Source of the DNA: Multivorans sp965116445 | GTDB lineage: Bacteria > Acidobacteriota > Thermoanaerobaculia > Multivoradales > Multivoraceae | Direction: 5' to 3' | Assembly (NCBI GenBank): GCA_965116445.1 | Contig: OZ220688.1 | Span: forward strand, 1,860,001-1,924,000 | Length of the DNA stretch: 64,000 nt | In this document: piece by piece, positions 53,616 through 62,482 of the stretch | Layout of the letters: each line of letters begins with the position of its first letter | Numbering within the stretch: the stretch's first letter is position 1 | Made by a program: the position numbers and the translations under genes | Notes under the pieces: model-generated | Told to the model about the DNA's origin: nothing | What the model saw: only the letters and a program-made list of their open reading frames with translations | Database searches by the model: none

Positions 53616-54785
53616 ATGCCCGCCGTGAATCCGGACATCCTCTCCTGGGCGCGCGACAGCGCCGGCCTCTCGCAGGACGAGGCAGTCGCGAAGCTCTCGC
53701 TCAATGCCGCCTACGGCAAGACTCCAGTCGAACGCCTCCAGGAACTGGAGTCCGGCGTTCGCCCACCAACCCGGCCCATGCTGGTCAAGATGGCGCAGCA
53801 GTATCGGCGTCCGCTGGTCACCTTCTATCTCTCGAAACCACCCAGACGGGGCGACCGCGGCACAGACTTCCGCAGCCTCTCGGGCGTCCGTGCTCCGAGC
53901 GGCGACGCCCGGGTTCAGGTTCTCGTTCGTCAGATCCTGGCCCGCCAGAGCGTTCTGCGCGACTTCCTGGCCGAAGAGGAGACGCCCGAGGTTCCCTTCG
54001 TCGGTGCCCTGACGCTGAACGATGGGCACTCTGCGGCGCTTGACCTCGCACGCCAGGTCCTGGGCTCGTCGCACGCGCGCCAAGCCGCCAACGCTGAGCA
54101 GGCCTTCGAGAAGCTGCGGGACTCAGTCCACGAAGCCGGTGTGTTCGTCTTGCTGAAGGGCGACCTGGGCAACTACCGGACAGCCATCGACACGGAGACT
54201 TTCCGCGGCTTCGCGCTGGCCGATCCGCTCGCCCCATTCATCGTGATCAACGACAACGACGCCAGACCTGCGTGGTCGTTCACGCTGCTGCATGAACTGG
54301 TGCACCTGTTCCTGGGCCACACGGGGATCAGCGGCATCAAGACCGGCAGTCAGGTGGAGGAGTTCTGCAACGACGTGGCCAGCCTCTATCTGCTTCCCGA
54401 AGAGGCACTGGCGGCACTCGAACCGAGTCGGCTGGACGACGCAGGAGTTGCAGCCGCCATTGGCGCAATAGCCAGGCGCCACAACGTGAGCCGGGCCCTG
54501 GTGGCGTACCGCATGTTCCGGTCCAATCGGATCGAGCCGCAAGAGTACAGAGGGCTCGTCGCGGCCTTCCGCACGCAATGGCTGGATCGAAGAGCACAAC
54601 GGAAAGAAGCGGCCCGACGCGCCGACGGTGGACCCAACTTCTACACGGTTCGGCGCCATCGCACCGGCAGGGCCCTGGTGGACGCGGTGCGGCGAGCGCA
54701 TCTCGCCGGCGACCTGCCAACAACCCGCGCCGCGCTGGTCCTGGGCGTCAAGCCCACCCAGGTGGGCCAGATGCTTGGCGGCTGA
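53616..54785 (+). CDS. XRE/ImmA-IrrE toxin-antitoxin-type regulator paired with DUF4411
   Basis: A 389-residue protein: XRE-type HTH near residues 7-60 (DILSWARDSAGLSQDEAVAKL), a helical middle, an ImmA/IrrE motif HELVH at 226-230 and a C-terminal extension. It forms an operon with the DUF4411 gene 15 bases downstream, a combination known from toxin-antitoxin-like modules. It stands inside the defence operon between the DUF499 partner and the methyltransferase. It may guard the locus or regulate it; which protein is the toxin is not clear. Confidence 0.8.
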   Translation: MPAVNPDILSWARDSAGLSQDEAVAKLSLNAAYGKTPVERLQELESGVRPPTRPMLVKMAQQYRRPLVTFYLSKPPRRGDRGTDFRSLSGVRAPSGDARVQVLVRQILARQSVLRDFLAEEETPEVPFVGALTLNDGHSAALDLARQVLGSSHARQAANAEQAFEKLRDSVHEAGVFVLLKGDLGNYRTAIDTETFRGFALADPLAPFIVINDNDARPAWSFTLLHELVHLFLGHTGISGIKTGSQVEEFCNDVASLYLLPEEALAALEPSRLDDAGVAAAIGAIARRHNVSRALVAYRMFRSNRIEPQEYRGLVAAFRTQWLDRRAQRKEAARRADGGPNFYTVRRHRTGRALVDAVRRAHLAGDLPTTRAALVLGVKPTQVGQMLGG

Positions 54786-54800
54786 CCCGAGCGCCCGCAC

Positions 54801-55295
54801 TTGCGCTATCTGCTGGACTCGAACGTCCTGATCGACGCCAACCGCGATTACTACCCGATCGAGCGGGTGCCCGAGTTTTGGGACTGGCTGCTCCATCTGG
54901 CCACGCAGGGGCGCGTGAAAGTGCCGGTGGAGGCGTTCGAGGAGGTCAAGGATGCCAGCGACCATCTGGCGCACTGGATCAAGGAGCACAAGACTGCTCT
55001 CCTGGAGGAGACGGAACTGGAAGTCGGTCCCGTGAGCCGCGCCGTGGAAGTCGGCTACGCTCCCGACCTGACCGAGAGCGAGTTGGAGAAGCTCGGGGCC
55101 GATCCGTTCATCGTCGCCTACGGTGTTGCCCTGCCAGAACAAGTGACCGTAGTGACCATGGAACGGAGCAGGCCGAAGAGGCAGCGGGCAAACCGCCACA
55201 TTCCGGACGTCTGCGCGGACCTGGAAGTCCCCTGCATCGACACGTACGAACTGCTGCGCCGACTGGACTTCCGGACTGACTGGCGAGAGCGATGA
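54801..55295 (+). CDS. DUF4411 PIN-domain protein
   Basis: A 164-residue PIN-fold protein. The first Asp is D6 in RYLLDSNVLIDANR; other acids (FEEVKDAS; GADPFIVAYG) fit a PIN metal site. DUF4411 is a PIN family usually paired with an XRE/ImmA gene. The start is TTG at 54801, 15 bases after the ImmA-type gene. A ribonuclease toxin is the likely role. Confidence 0.82.
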   Translation: MRYLLDSNVLIDANRDYYPIERVPEFWDWLLHLATQGRVKVPVEAFEEVKDASDHLAHWIKEHKTALLEETELEVGPVSRAVEVGYAPDLTESELEKLGADPFIVAYGVALPEQVTVVTMERSRPKRQRANRHIPDVCADLEVPCIDTYELLRRLDFRTDWRER

Positions 55296-55546
55296 AGCAC
55301 CGCAGCGGCAACGTCCGGGACCCGGGACACGCATGCAACGGACCGGGGCCGCTTGCCGGCGATGCCCGCGGACAGTGGCTCGGGCCAGTAGCGGTCGCCA
55401 TCGCCGGAGGGGCCGTCGTCTCCCCTCGCCTCTTCGCAAGACGCGGCGCTCGCGCTGCCGGGCGGGGCGATTGGATTCGTCCCCTACCTCATCAGGTGCT
55501 GGTCGCGAACTCACTGGCGGAGCGGCCGCGACACTGGATCTGAACG

Positions 55547-58500
55547 ATGACCGACACGCGCCTGATCGAGCGGTGGCTGCCGATCACCGAACTGGGAATC
55601 GAGAGCCTCCGGGAGCGGACGCCGATGACGCCGTTCCCGGCGCCGAACCGCCTCCACGTGTGGTGGGCGCGCCGGCCGCTGGTTGCGTCGCGCGCCGCCG
55701 TGCTGGCGTCCCTCCTGCCGGAAGATGCGGACCGGGATCGGTTCCTGCATGTGTTGGGGATTCACGGCGATCCGGTGGCGGCCAGGAAGAAGATTGAAGA
55801 AGCCAAGCGCACCGGCGTTCGCGTGAAGGACCCGTACGGCTACGACCGCGCCTTCAAACACGTTCCCGGTCCGGCTGCCGTGACCTGGTTCACAACCGAG
55901 CGCTTAGCGACCTCTGACGACCCCGTTGTGCTCGATCCCACCGCAGGCGGCGGGAGCATTCCGTTCGAGACCGCTCGACTCGGCCTTCCCGCCTTGGCGA
56001 ACGACCTGAACCCGGTAGCCGCCCTGGTCATGAAGGCGACGGTGGAATGGCCGGCAGCCGAGCCTTCGGACATCGGCGCAGCAATGTGCGAGGAGTTGGC
56101 GCAGCATTGGCGGCGGCGCCTTGAGGAACGACTATCCGGCCTGTTCCCGCAGCGGGACCTTCCCGAACGAGTAGACCTCACGTACCTCTGGGCCCGCACC
56201 GTCACCTGCCCCTACTGCGACGGCCTCGTGCCGCTGTCGCCGAACTGGCGGCTCGCGCCTGGCGGAACCGGCGTTCGGCTGCGACCGGGGGTCGCTGGCG
56301 GCCCCGGAACGGCGGGCCGGGTCTGCTCGTTCGAGATCGTGGAGTCGGCAGATGAGCAGTCCAGGGGAACAGTCGCGCGCGGCGACGGGACGTGCCCGTT
56401 CCCCGATTGCGGCCGCGTGATCGACGGCGCGGACATCAAGGCGCAGGCGCAGGCCGGCCGCATGGGCGAACAGCTCTACGCCGTGGTCTACAAGCAGCGC
56501 ATGCCGGGCCGAGTTCTCAAGTCCGGCAAGCGCGGCAAGGACAAGTGGTCGCGCGGCTACCGGGCGCCCCGACCCGAGGACGACAACTCGGCGGAGATCG
56601 CCGAGCGCCTCGCCGAGAAGATGACCGCGTGGGAGGCCTTCGACATCGTGCCGAACGAGCGATTCCCGGAGGACGGGAACGACACGCGACCCATCCAGTA
56701 CGGGATGCCGCTCTGGCGCGACCTGTTTTCGCCCCGGCAACTGTTCTGCCACGGCACGAGTGTTGAGATCTTCCGCGAGATGCTCGAAGAAGATCGGTCG
56801 ACCCGACCGCTCGATAGCGCCAAGAAAGCAGCCTACGGTTATCTCGCGTTGACACTCGACACGCTCCTGAACTACAACAACCGAGCTGGGCGCTGGGACA
56901 ACACCACTGGTCGTGTGCGCTCGAAGTTCGACAGGCATGACTTCGCCTTCGTGTGGTCCTACGCGGAGATGGCGCCGCTGGTGACCGGCGTCGGCTACGA
57001 CTGGGCCATCGAGAAGACCGCCAAGTGCATCAGGGAGCTCGTTGCACTCGTGAGCCCCCCCGGCCAGCAGTCCGACCCCCGGCAGCAGAGCCTCCCCGGA
57101 GCGCCTCGCGGGCAGACCGTTCCAGCGATCCGGCCTGCTTCGGGCGACCCGACGCCTGGAAGAACCCAAACGGGCCTCGATGCCTCCCCGCCAACCACCA
57201 TCACATGCAAACCCGCCGACAGCCTCGACCACATCGAAGACGCCTCCATCGACGTCGTGGTCATGGACCCGCCCTACTACGACAACGTGATGTACGCCGA
57301 GCTCTCGGACTTCTTCTACGTCTGGCTCAAGCGCACGGCCGGCCATGTGTTCCCTGAGCTCTTCAGACGCCAACTGACGGACAAGGAGAACGAAGCGGTC
57401 GCCAACCCGGCGCGGTTCCAGGGCCGGAAGGGCGCCAAGGCGCTCGCCGGCCGCGACTACCAGGAGCGCATGGCGGCGATCTTCAAGGAGTGCCGGCGGG
57501 TACTCAAGCCCGACGGCATCATGACCCTGATGTTCACCCACAAGGCAACCGGCGCCTGGGACGCGCTGACCACGGGCCTGATGACGGCGGGCTTCCGGAT
57601 CACGGCCTCCTGGCCGATCAATACGGAGGCCGGCGGCAGCCTGCACATCAAGGACAAGGCGGCCGCCAAGAGCACGATCTTCCTCGTCTGCCGGCCGCCA
57701 GACGACCGGCAGGCGGCGGAACTCCGCGACGAGGCGATCTACTGGGAAGACGTGGAACCCGAAGTTGCCAGGGCGGTCCGCGCCCGCGTCGGTGAGTTCC
57801 AGGAGGCCGGCATCGGCGGCGTGGACCTGTACCTCGCCTGTTTCGGCCCGGCGCTCCAGCGGTTCTCGGAGCACTGGCCGTTGCGGCGCGGCACGCCCCG
57901 GGAACTGCCGGCCAGGGCCAAACGGCGCGGCCACCAGGCAAAGCTGCAGCTCGAAGAGCCGGACCCCTACGCCGTCACGCCCGAAGACGCGCTCGACGTC
58001 GCCCGGCGCGAGGTGAAGCGCTGGCGACTGGAGCAGTTGACCCACATGAAGGCCAACGTCGACCTCGATCCGGCGACCGCTTTCTTCGTACTGGCCTGGG
58101 ACGCCTTCGAGGCGCCCGTGTTCTCGTACGACGAAGCGCTGCGGCTGGCACGCGCCACGGGCGCCGACCTCGACCGCGAGGTCGTGGGCCGGCTGGCGCA
58201 GAAGAAGAGCGCCAACGTGCAACTCTGGGACAGCGAACGCCGGGCGGCGCGCGGCGCCCTCGGACCCGCCGACGGCGGCTCGGGCATGATCGACGCCATC
58301 CACCACGCCGCCCACATGGCGCGCAGCCGGTCGCTGGAAGAGGCCCGCGACCTGCTGGCGCGAATGCAGATCGACGAGGATCCGCTCTTCCTCGCCGCGT
58401 TCGAGGCCGTGCTCGAAGTGCTCCCGGTGTCCTCGACCTTCACGGGCGTCACGCTCAAGGGCGAAATCGCCGCGTCCAGCAACGACTTCGAGGCCCTCTA

Positions 58501-58579
58501 CAACCTGCGCCGCTTCGCCTTCGCCGACCGCATCGACGAGCCGGAGCAGCTCGCCTTCTGGCTGCAGGACGCCGACTGA
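55547..58579 (+). CDS. DUF1156-family DNA methyltransferase
   Basis: A 1010-residue methyltransferase. The SAM-binding motif is LDPTAGGGS (D130) and the catalytic motif DPPYYDN (D574), typical of N6-adenine or N4-cytosine modification. Between them lie a zinc-ribbon-like pair (CPYC at 221-224; CPFPDC at 283-288) and a Pro/Gln/Ser-rich linker near residues 500-550. DUF1156 proteins (COG1743) act in BREX type 3 and similar loci. It follows the PIN gene by 251 bases and is on the same strand as the helicase. The recognition sequence is unknown. Confidence 0.85.
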   Translation: MTDTRLIERWLPITELGIESLRERTPMTPFPAPNRLHVWWARRPLVASRAAVLASLLPEDADRDRFLHVLGIHGDPVAARKKIEEAKRTGVRVKDPYGYDRAFKHVPGPAAVTWFTTERLATSDDPVVLDPTAGGGSIPFETARLGLPALANDLNPVAALVMKATVEWPAAEPSDIGAAMCEELAQHWRRRLEERLSGLFPQRDLPERVDLTYLWARTVTCPYCDGLVPLSPNWRLAPGGTGVRLRPGVAGGPGTAGRVCSFEIVESADEQSRGTVARGDGTCPFPDCGRVIDGADIKAQAQAGRMGEQLYAVVYKQRMPGRVLKSGKRGKDKWSRGYRAPRPEDDNSAEIAERLAEKMTAWEAFDIVPNERFPEDGNDTRPIQYGMPLWRDLFSPRQLFCHGTSVEIFREMLEEDRSTRPLDSAKKAAYGYLALTLDTLLNYNNRAGRWDNTTGRVRSKFDRHDFAFVWSYAEMAPLVTGVGYDWAIEKTAKCIRELVALVSPPGQQSDPRQQSLPGAPRGQTVPAIRPASGDPTPGRTQTGLDASPPTTITCKPADSLDHIEDASIDVVVMDPPYYDNVMYAELSDFFYVWLKRTAGHVFPELFRRQLTDKENEAVANPARFQGRKGAKALAGRDYQERMAAIFKECRRVLKPDGIMTLMFTHKATGAWDALTTGLMTAGFRITASWPINTEAGGSLHIKDKAAAKSTIFLVCRPPDDRQAAELRDEAIYWEDVEPEVARAVRARVGEFQEAGIGGVDLYLACFGPALQRFSEHWPLRRGTPRELPARAKRRGHQAKLQLEEPDPYAVTPEDALDVARREVKRWRLEQLTHMKANVDLDPATAFFVLAWDAFEAPVFSYDEALRLARATGADLDREVVGRLAQKKSANVQLWDSERRAARGALGPADGGSGMIDAIHHAAHMARSRSLEEARDLLARMQIDEDPLFLAAFEAVLEVLPVSSTFTGVTLKGEIAASSNDFEALYNLRRFAFADRIDEPEQLAFWLQDAD

Positions 58580-58620
58580 CGCTGCCAGACCGTGGGTTCC
58601 GCAGGGCTATAGTCCTTCCC

Positions 58621-58941
58621 GTGACCGCAGCTGAACCAGTGCTCGAGCGAACGAACGCCCCTGAACGGCGCCGGGATGCGTCTCCACCTACGGTCCTCTC
58701 CCCGGCTGCGCTACTGGAGAGCTTCGAGGAGGTGAGCCGGAGCGTCGAAGACGAGGGGAAGCGGTTCGCCATCCGCAAGCACGGCGAGACGATCGCCGGA
58801 CTGGTCTCGGCAAGCGACCTCACGGCGCTCGAGTCTCTCGAAGATCTGCTGGACGAGTTGGACGCCCGGGATGCCCTGGCGGACTATCGGGAGAACGGCG
58901 GCGCCAGCTTCGAGGAAGTCATGTCCGAGCTCCGCCTTTGA
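58621..58941 (+). CDS. Phd-type antitoxin inside the defence operon
   Basis: A 106-residue protein. VLSPAALLESFEEVSRSVEDEGKRFAIRKHGETIAGLVS is Phd-like; the C-terminus (DYRENGGASFEEVM) is acidic. The start is GTG. Its stop overlaps a TTG-start RelE-like gene (TTGA). With the toxin frameshifted, the antitoxin may be an orphan or may regulate the operon. Confidence 0.72.
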   Translation: MTAAEPVLERTNAPERRRDASPPTVLSPAALLESFEEVSRSVEDEGKRFAIRKHGETIAGLVSASDLTALESLEDLLDELDARDALADYRENGGASFEEVMSELRL

Positions 58942-59218
58942 CGTACCGGATCGAGCTCGCCAAGGCCGCCAGAAGGGACCTCCGCCGTATCCGTGATCGG
59001 CGAGCGCTTCGAGAGATCTCTGGCGCCATCGCGCGCCTGGCGGTCACGCCCCGGCCTACCGGGCCGCCAAGCTCAAGATTGTCCGGAACTCCTGGCGGAT
59101 CCGGGTCGGCGAGTGGCGCGTGTGCTACTCCGTGGAAGAGAATCGGCTGATTGTCGTGGTGCTCGTCGTCGCGCGGCGCAGGGACGTGTATGAGCGGCTG
59201 CGACGCCGACGCACCTGA
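58938..59218 (+). pseudogene. RelE/ParE-family toxin with a frameshift
   Basis: The N-terminus (TYRIELAKAARRDLRRI) and a second frame (KLKIVRNSWRIRVGEWRVCYSVEENRL, then VVARRRDVYERL) together give one complete RelE-like protein. A missing base near 59061-59066, in GGGCCGCCAAG, breaks the frame. An assembly error is possible. The start is TTG, coupled to the antitoxin. Confidence 0.75.
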
Positions 59219-59236
59219 ACCAACGGGTTTCCCCCG

Positions 59237-62200
59237 ATGCTGACCGACCATTCATGGGGCCTGAAGTACACGCCGGACGACGGCGACCTGGTGCGGGGCT
59301 TCTACATCCCGGCGCTCGAGGACGCCGAACGCTACGACCGGCTGACCGGGTACTTCAAGGCCGGCGCGCTGACCCTGGCGGCGCGCGGCCTCGAGGGATT
59401 GGCGCGCAACGGAGGTCGGATGAGGCTGCTCGTGGGCTGCACTCTGGAACCGCCCGAGATCGAGGCGATCGAGCGGGGCGAGAACCTCCGGGACGCCGTC
59501 GAGCAACACCTGAGCGGCATCCCGCTCGAACCGGCGAACCAGAAAGCGACCGACGCCCTGGAACTGCTGGCATGGATGGTGGGGCGCGGCTATCTCGAAG
59601 TGAAGGTCGCCGTTCCCTGCGACGGGGACCGCCGGCCCATCCCATCCGACGGCATCTTCCACGAGAAGTCGGGCGTGATCGAGGACCGGGTGGGCGACCG
59701 AATCGCCTGGACCGGCAGCCTGAACGAGACCGCGGCCGGGTGGCAGCACAACTGGGAGACCATCAGCGTCTTCAAGAGCTGGGGCGAAGGGTCGGAACCC
59801 GAGCGGGTGATCCGCGAGCAAACGAACTTCGACCGCCTGTGGGCCGACAAGTCTCCCCGCGTCCTCGTACTCGACGCGCCAGAGGCCGCGCGACGCGATC
59901 TGCTGCGCTTCATGCCGGAGAGCGACCGGCCCGCCCGGTTGAAGAAGGCCGAGCCGGCGGCGACGCCCGACGAGCCGCCAGCGCCCGTCACCGTGCAGCC
60001 GGCGCCGCCGGTCAGGCCGACGCCGGACCTCCGGGACCGCGTTTGGTCCTTCATCGAGCGCGCCCCGTCCCTGCCCGACGGCGGCCGACGGGTCGGCGAA
60101 GCGACGGCGGCCGTCACCCCGTGGCCGCACCAGGTCCGCGCCTTCGAGCGGCTCCACGCCGAATGGCCGCCGCGTCTGCTCATCGCGGACGAGGTCGGCC
60201 TGGGCAAGACGATTCAGGCCGGCATGCTGCTGCGGCAGGAGTGGCTGTCCGGGCGGGCGAAGCGGATCCTCATCCTGGCGCCCAAGGCCGTGTGCCGGCA
60301 GTGGCAGATCGAGTTGCGCGAGAAGTTCAACCTGAACTGGCCGATCTACGACGGACGGCGGATGGTGCGCTATCCCTCGCCCGCGCTCCGGGGCGCGAAC
60401 GAACGCGATGTCGCCCACGACGACTGGCATCGGGAGGCCGCCGTGATCGTCTCGAGCCACCTGATGCGCCGCAGCGACCGCGCCGTGAACCTGCTTGAGG
60501 ATGCCGAGCCGTGGGACCTGATCGTCGTCGACGAAGCCCACCACGCCCGCCGGCGGGAAATCGGAAGCAGCAGCCAGGGCAGGCAACGGCCCAACGCGAT
60601 GCTCCGGTTGCTCCAGGGCATTGCGCCCAGGACCGACGGGCTGGTCCTACTGACCGCCACGCCGATGCAGGTCCATCCGGTCGAGGTCTGGGACCTGCTC
60701 TCCCTCCTCGGCCTGCCGCCGGAATGGAACCAGGAGCGGTTCCTGAAGTTCTTCGAGGACATCGAGGAGGCGAACCCGTCGCACGAGGCTCTGGACCGGA
60801 TCGCGGCCACCTTCCAGGCCGCCGAGAGGTGCTACGGCGAGACCGGAAGGGCCGTAGCCGAACGCGCGTCCGGCCTTCAGTCGCTCGGCGCCCGCAAGGT
60901 GCTGAGAGCCCTGAGAGGCCCTTCCTCGATCGCCCGGCGGCGGCTGGAGGCGCCCGAGCGGAGAGCCGCTGTCGCCGTCGCGCGGGCGACAACGCCCATT
61001 CGCCACCTCATTTCGCGCCATACCCGCAAACTGCTGCGGGAGTACCGCGAGCGCGGCATGGTGGACGCTTCGGTCGCGGAACGAGGCGTCGAGGATCGCA
61101 TGGTCTCCATGAGCGTCACGGAACGTGGAGTCTACGAAGCGGTCGGCGCGTACATCTCCAGCACCTACAACCAGGCCGAAGCCCGCGACCGCAACGCGGT
61201 CGGCTTCGTGATGACGACCTACCGCCGGCGGCTGGCCAGCAGCTTCGCCGCGCTGCGCAACACGCTCCAGGATCGGCTCGACGCCTTTGGAGACGCCGAA
61301 CGCGAACGCCGCACGGACCTCGACGAGGATGCCTTCGAGGACGAGCTCCGCGCCGAGAGCTGGGACGCCGAGGAGCTGACCGAGCAGGAGCGCGCCGCCC
61401 TGCAAGCCGAGGAACGGGGCGCCATTGCCGAGATTCTCGATCGAACGCGCCGGCTGCCGCCCGACAGCAAGCTGGCCGCCCTCAAGGCCGAACTCGGCCG
61501 CCTGCGCGACGAAGGATATGCGCAGGTCATGGTGTTCACGCAGTACACCGACACGATGGACTTCCTGCGCGAGGCGCTCGGCGCGGACCGCGCCCCCGCC
61601 AGGCTCATGTGCTATTCGGGCCGCGGCGGCGAGGCCCCGACCGCTGACGGCGGCTGGCGCAGGATCGACCGCGACGAGGTCAAGCGGCGGTTCCGCGAGG
61701 GCGACGCGGACATCCTGCTATGCACCGACGCGGCTTCGGAGGGCCTCAACTTCCAGTTCTGCGGCGCCCTCGTGAACTACGACATGCCGTGGAACCCCAT
61801 GCGGGTGGAGCAACGCATTGGCCGCATCGACCGCCTGGGCCAGCAGAGTCCGACGATCCGGATCGTCAACCTGCACTACGAAGACACGGTCGAGACGGAC
61901 GTGTACCAGGCGCTGCGGGACCGCATCGACCTGTTCGAGGCCGTCGTTGGCCGTCTGCAACCCATCCTGGCGGAGCTGCCGCGCTCGATCGCGGCGGAAG
62001 TTCTCTCTGGTAGGAACCCCGTCGACTCCCTCGTCCATCGCCTGGAAGGGCAGATCGACGAGGCCCAGGCTGGCGGCTTCGACCTCGACGAAGTGCTCGA
62101 AGAGGACCTCGAGATGCCCGCCCTGCCGGAGTCTCCTCTCGCGATGGCCGACCTCGACCGCGTCATCTCACGGCCCGACCTGATGCCGTCCGGCGTCGAG

Positions 62201-62428
62201 GTGCAGCCGATGGGGCCGCGCGAGTACAGCCTGCTCGCGCCCGGAATGAAGGAAGCGCTCCGCGTGACGACCGATCCGGAGTACTACGAGGAGCACTCCG
62301 AGAGCCTCGAACTGTGGTCGCCGGGCAATCCGCTGTTCGAGCCGCCAGAGGAAGTCGTCGAGGAAGGCGGTGGCTGTCCCCAAGGCATGAAACCGGGTTC
62401 GCTTAGGGAACTGCTGGACGCCGAGTAA
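59237..62428 (+). CDS. PLD-domain SNF2-type helicase of the defence locus
   Basis: A 1063-residue protein. Residues 15-210 are a phospholipase-D-type nuclease domain with HxK (H142-E-K144) and SLNE. The helicase core follows: GLGKT (K324), DEAH (D432-H435), LTATPMQ and the arginine-finger segment QRIGRIDRLGQ from Q859. The C-terminus is an acidic helical tail; part of it is duplicated further downstream. PLD-plus-helicase fusions are known in DISARM-like and other defence loci. It follows the frameshifted toxin by 18 bases. Confidence 0.85.
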   Translation: MLTDHSWGLKYTPDDGDLVRGFYIPALEDAERYDRLTGYFKAGALTLAARGLEGLARNGGRMRLLVGCTLEPPEIEAIERGENLRDAVEQHLSGIPLEPANQKATDALELLAWMVGRGYLEVKVAVPCDGDRRPIPSDGIFHEKSGVIEDRVGDRIAWTGSLNETAAGWQHNWETISVFKSWGEGSEPERVIREQTNFDRLWADKSPRVLVLDAPEAARRDLLRFMPESDRPARLKKAEPAATPDEPPAPVTVQPAPPVRPTPDLRDRVWSFIERAPSLPDGGRRVGEATAAVTPWPHQVRAFERLHAEWPPRLLIADEVGLGKTIQAGMLLRQEWLSGRAKRILILAPKAVCRQWQIELREKFNLNWPIYDGRRMVRYPSPALRGANERDVAHDDWHREAAVIVSSHLMRRSDRAVNLLEDAEPWDLIVVDEAHHARRREIGSSSQGRQRPNAMLRLLQGIAPRTDGLVLLTATPMQVHPVEVWDLLSLLGLPPEWNQERFLKFFEDIEEANPSHEALDRIAATFQAAERCYGETGRAVAERASGLQSLGARKVLRALRGPSSIARRRLEAPERRAAVAVARATTPIRHLISRHTRKLLREYRERGMVDASVAERGVEDRMVSMSVTERGVYEAVGAYISSTYNQAEARDRNAVGFVMTTYRRRLASSFAALRNTLQDRLDAFGDAERERRTDLDEDAFEDELRAESWDAEELTEQERAALQAEERGAIAEILDRTRRLPPDSKLAALKAELGRLRDEGYAQVMVFTQYTDTMDFLREALGADRAPARLMCYSGRGGEAPTADGGWRRIDRDEVKRRFREGDADILLCTDAASEGLNFQFCGALVNYDMPWNPMRVEQRIGRIDRLGQQSPTIRIVNLHYEDTVETDVYQALRDRIDLFEAVVGRLQPILAELPRSIAAEVLSGRNPVDSLVHRLEGQIDEAQAGGFDLDEVLEEDLEMPALPESPLAMADLDRVISRPDLMPSGVEVQPMGPREYSLLAPGMKEALRVTTDPEYYEEHSESLELWSPGNPLFEPPEEVVEEGGGCPQGMKPGSLRELLDAE

Positions 62429-62482
62429 CAGCCTAGAATCTCGCTACTCGAAGAACGCCGCCAAGATCCAACACTTCGCCCA

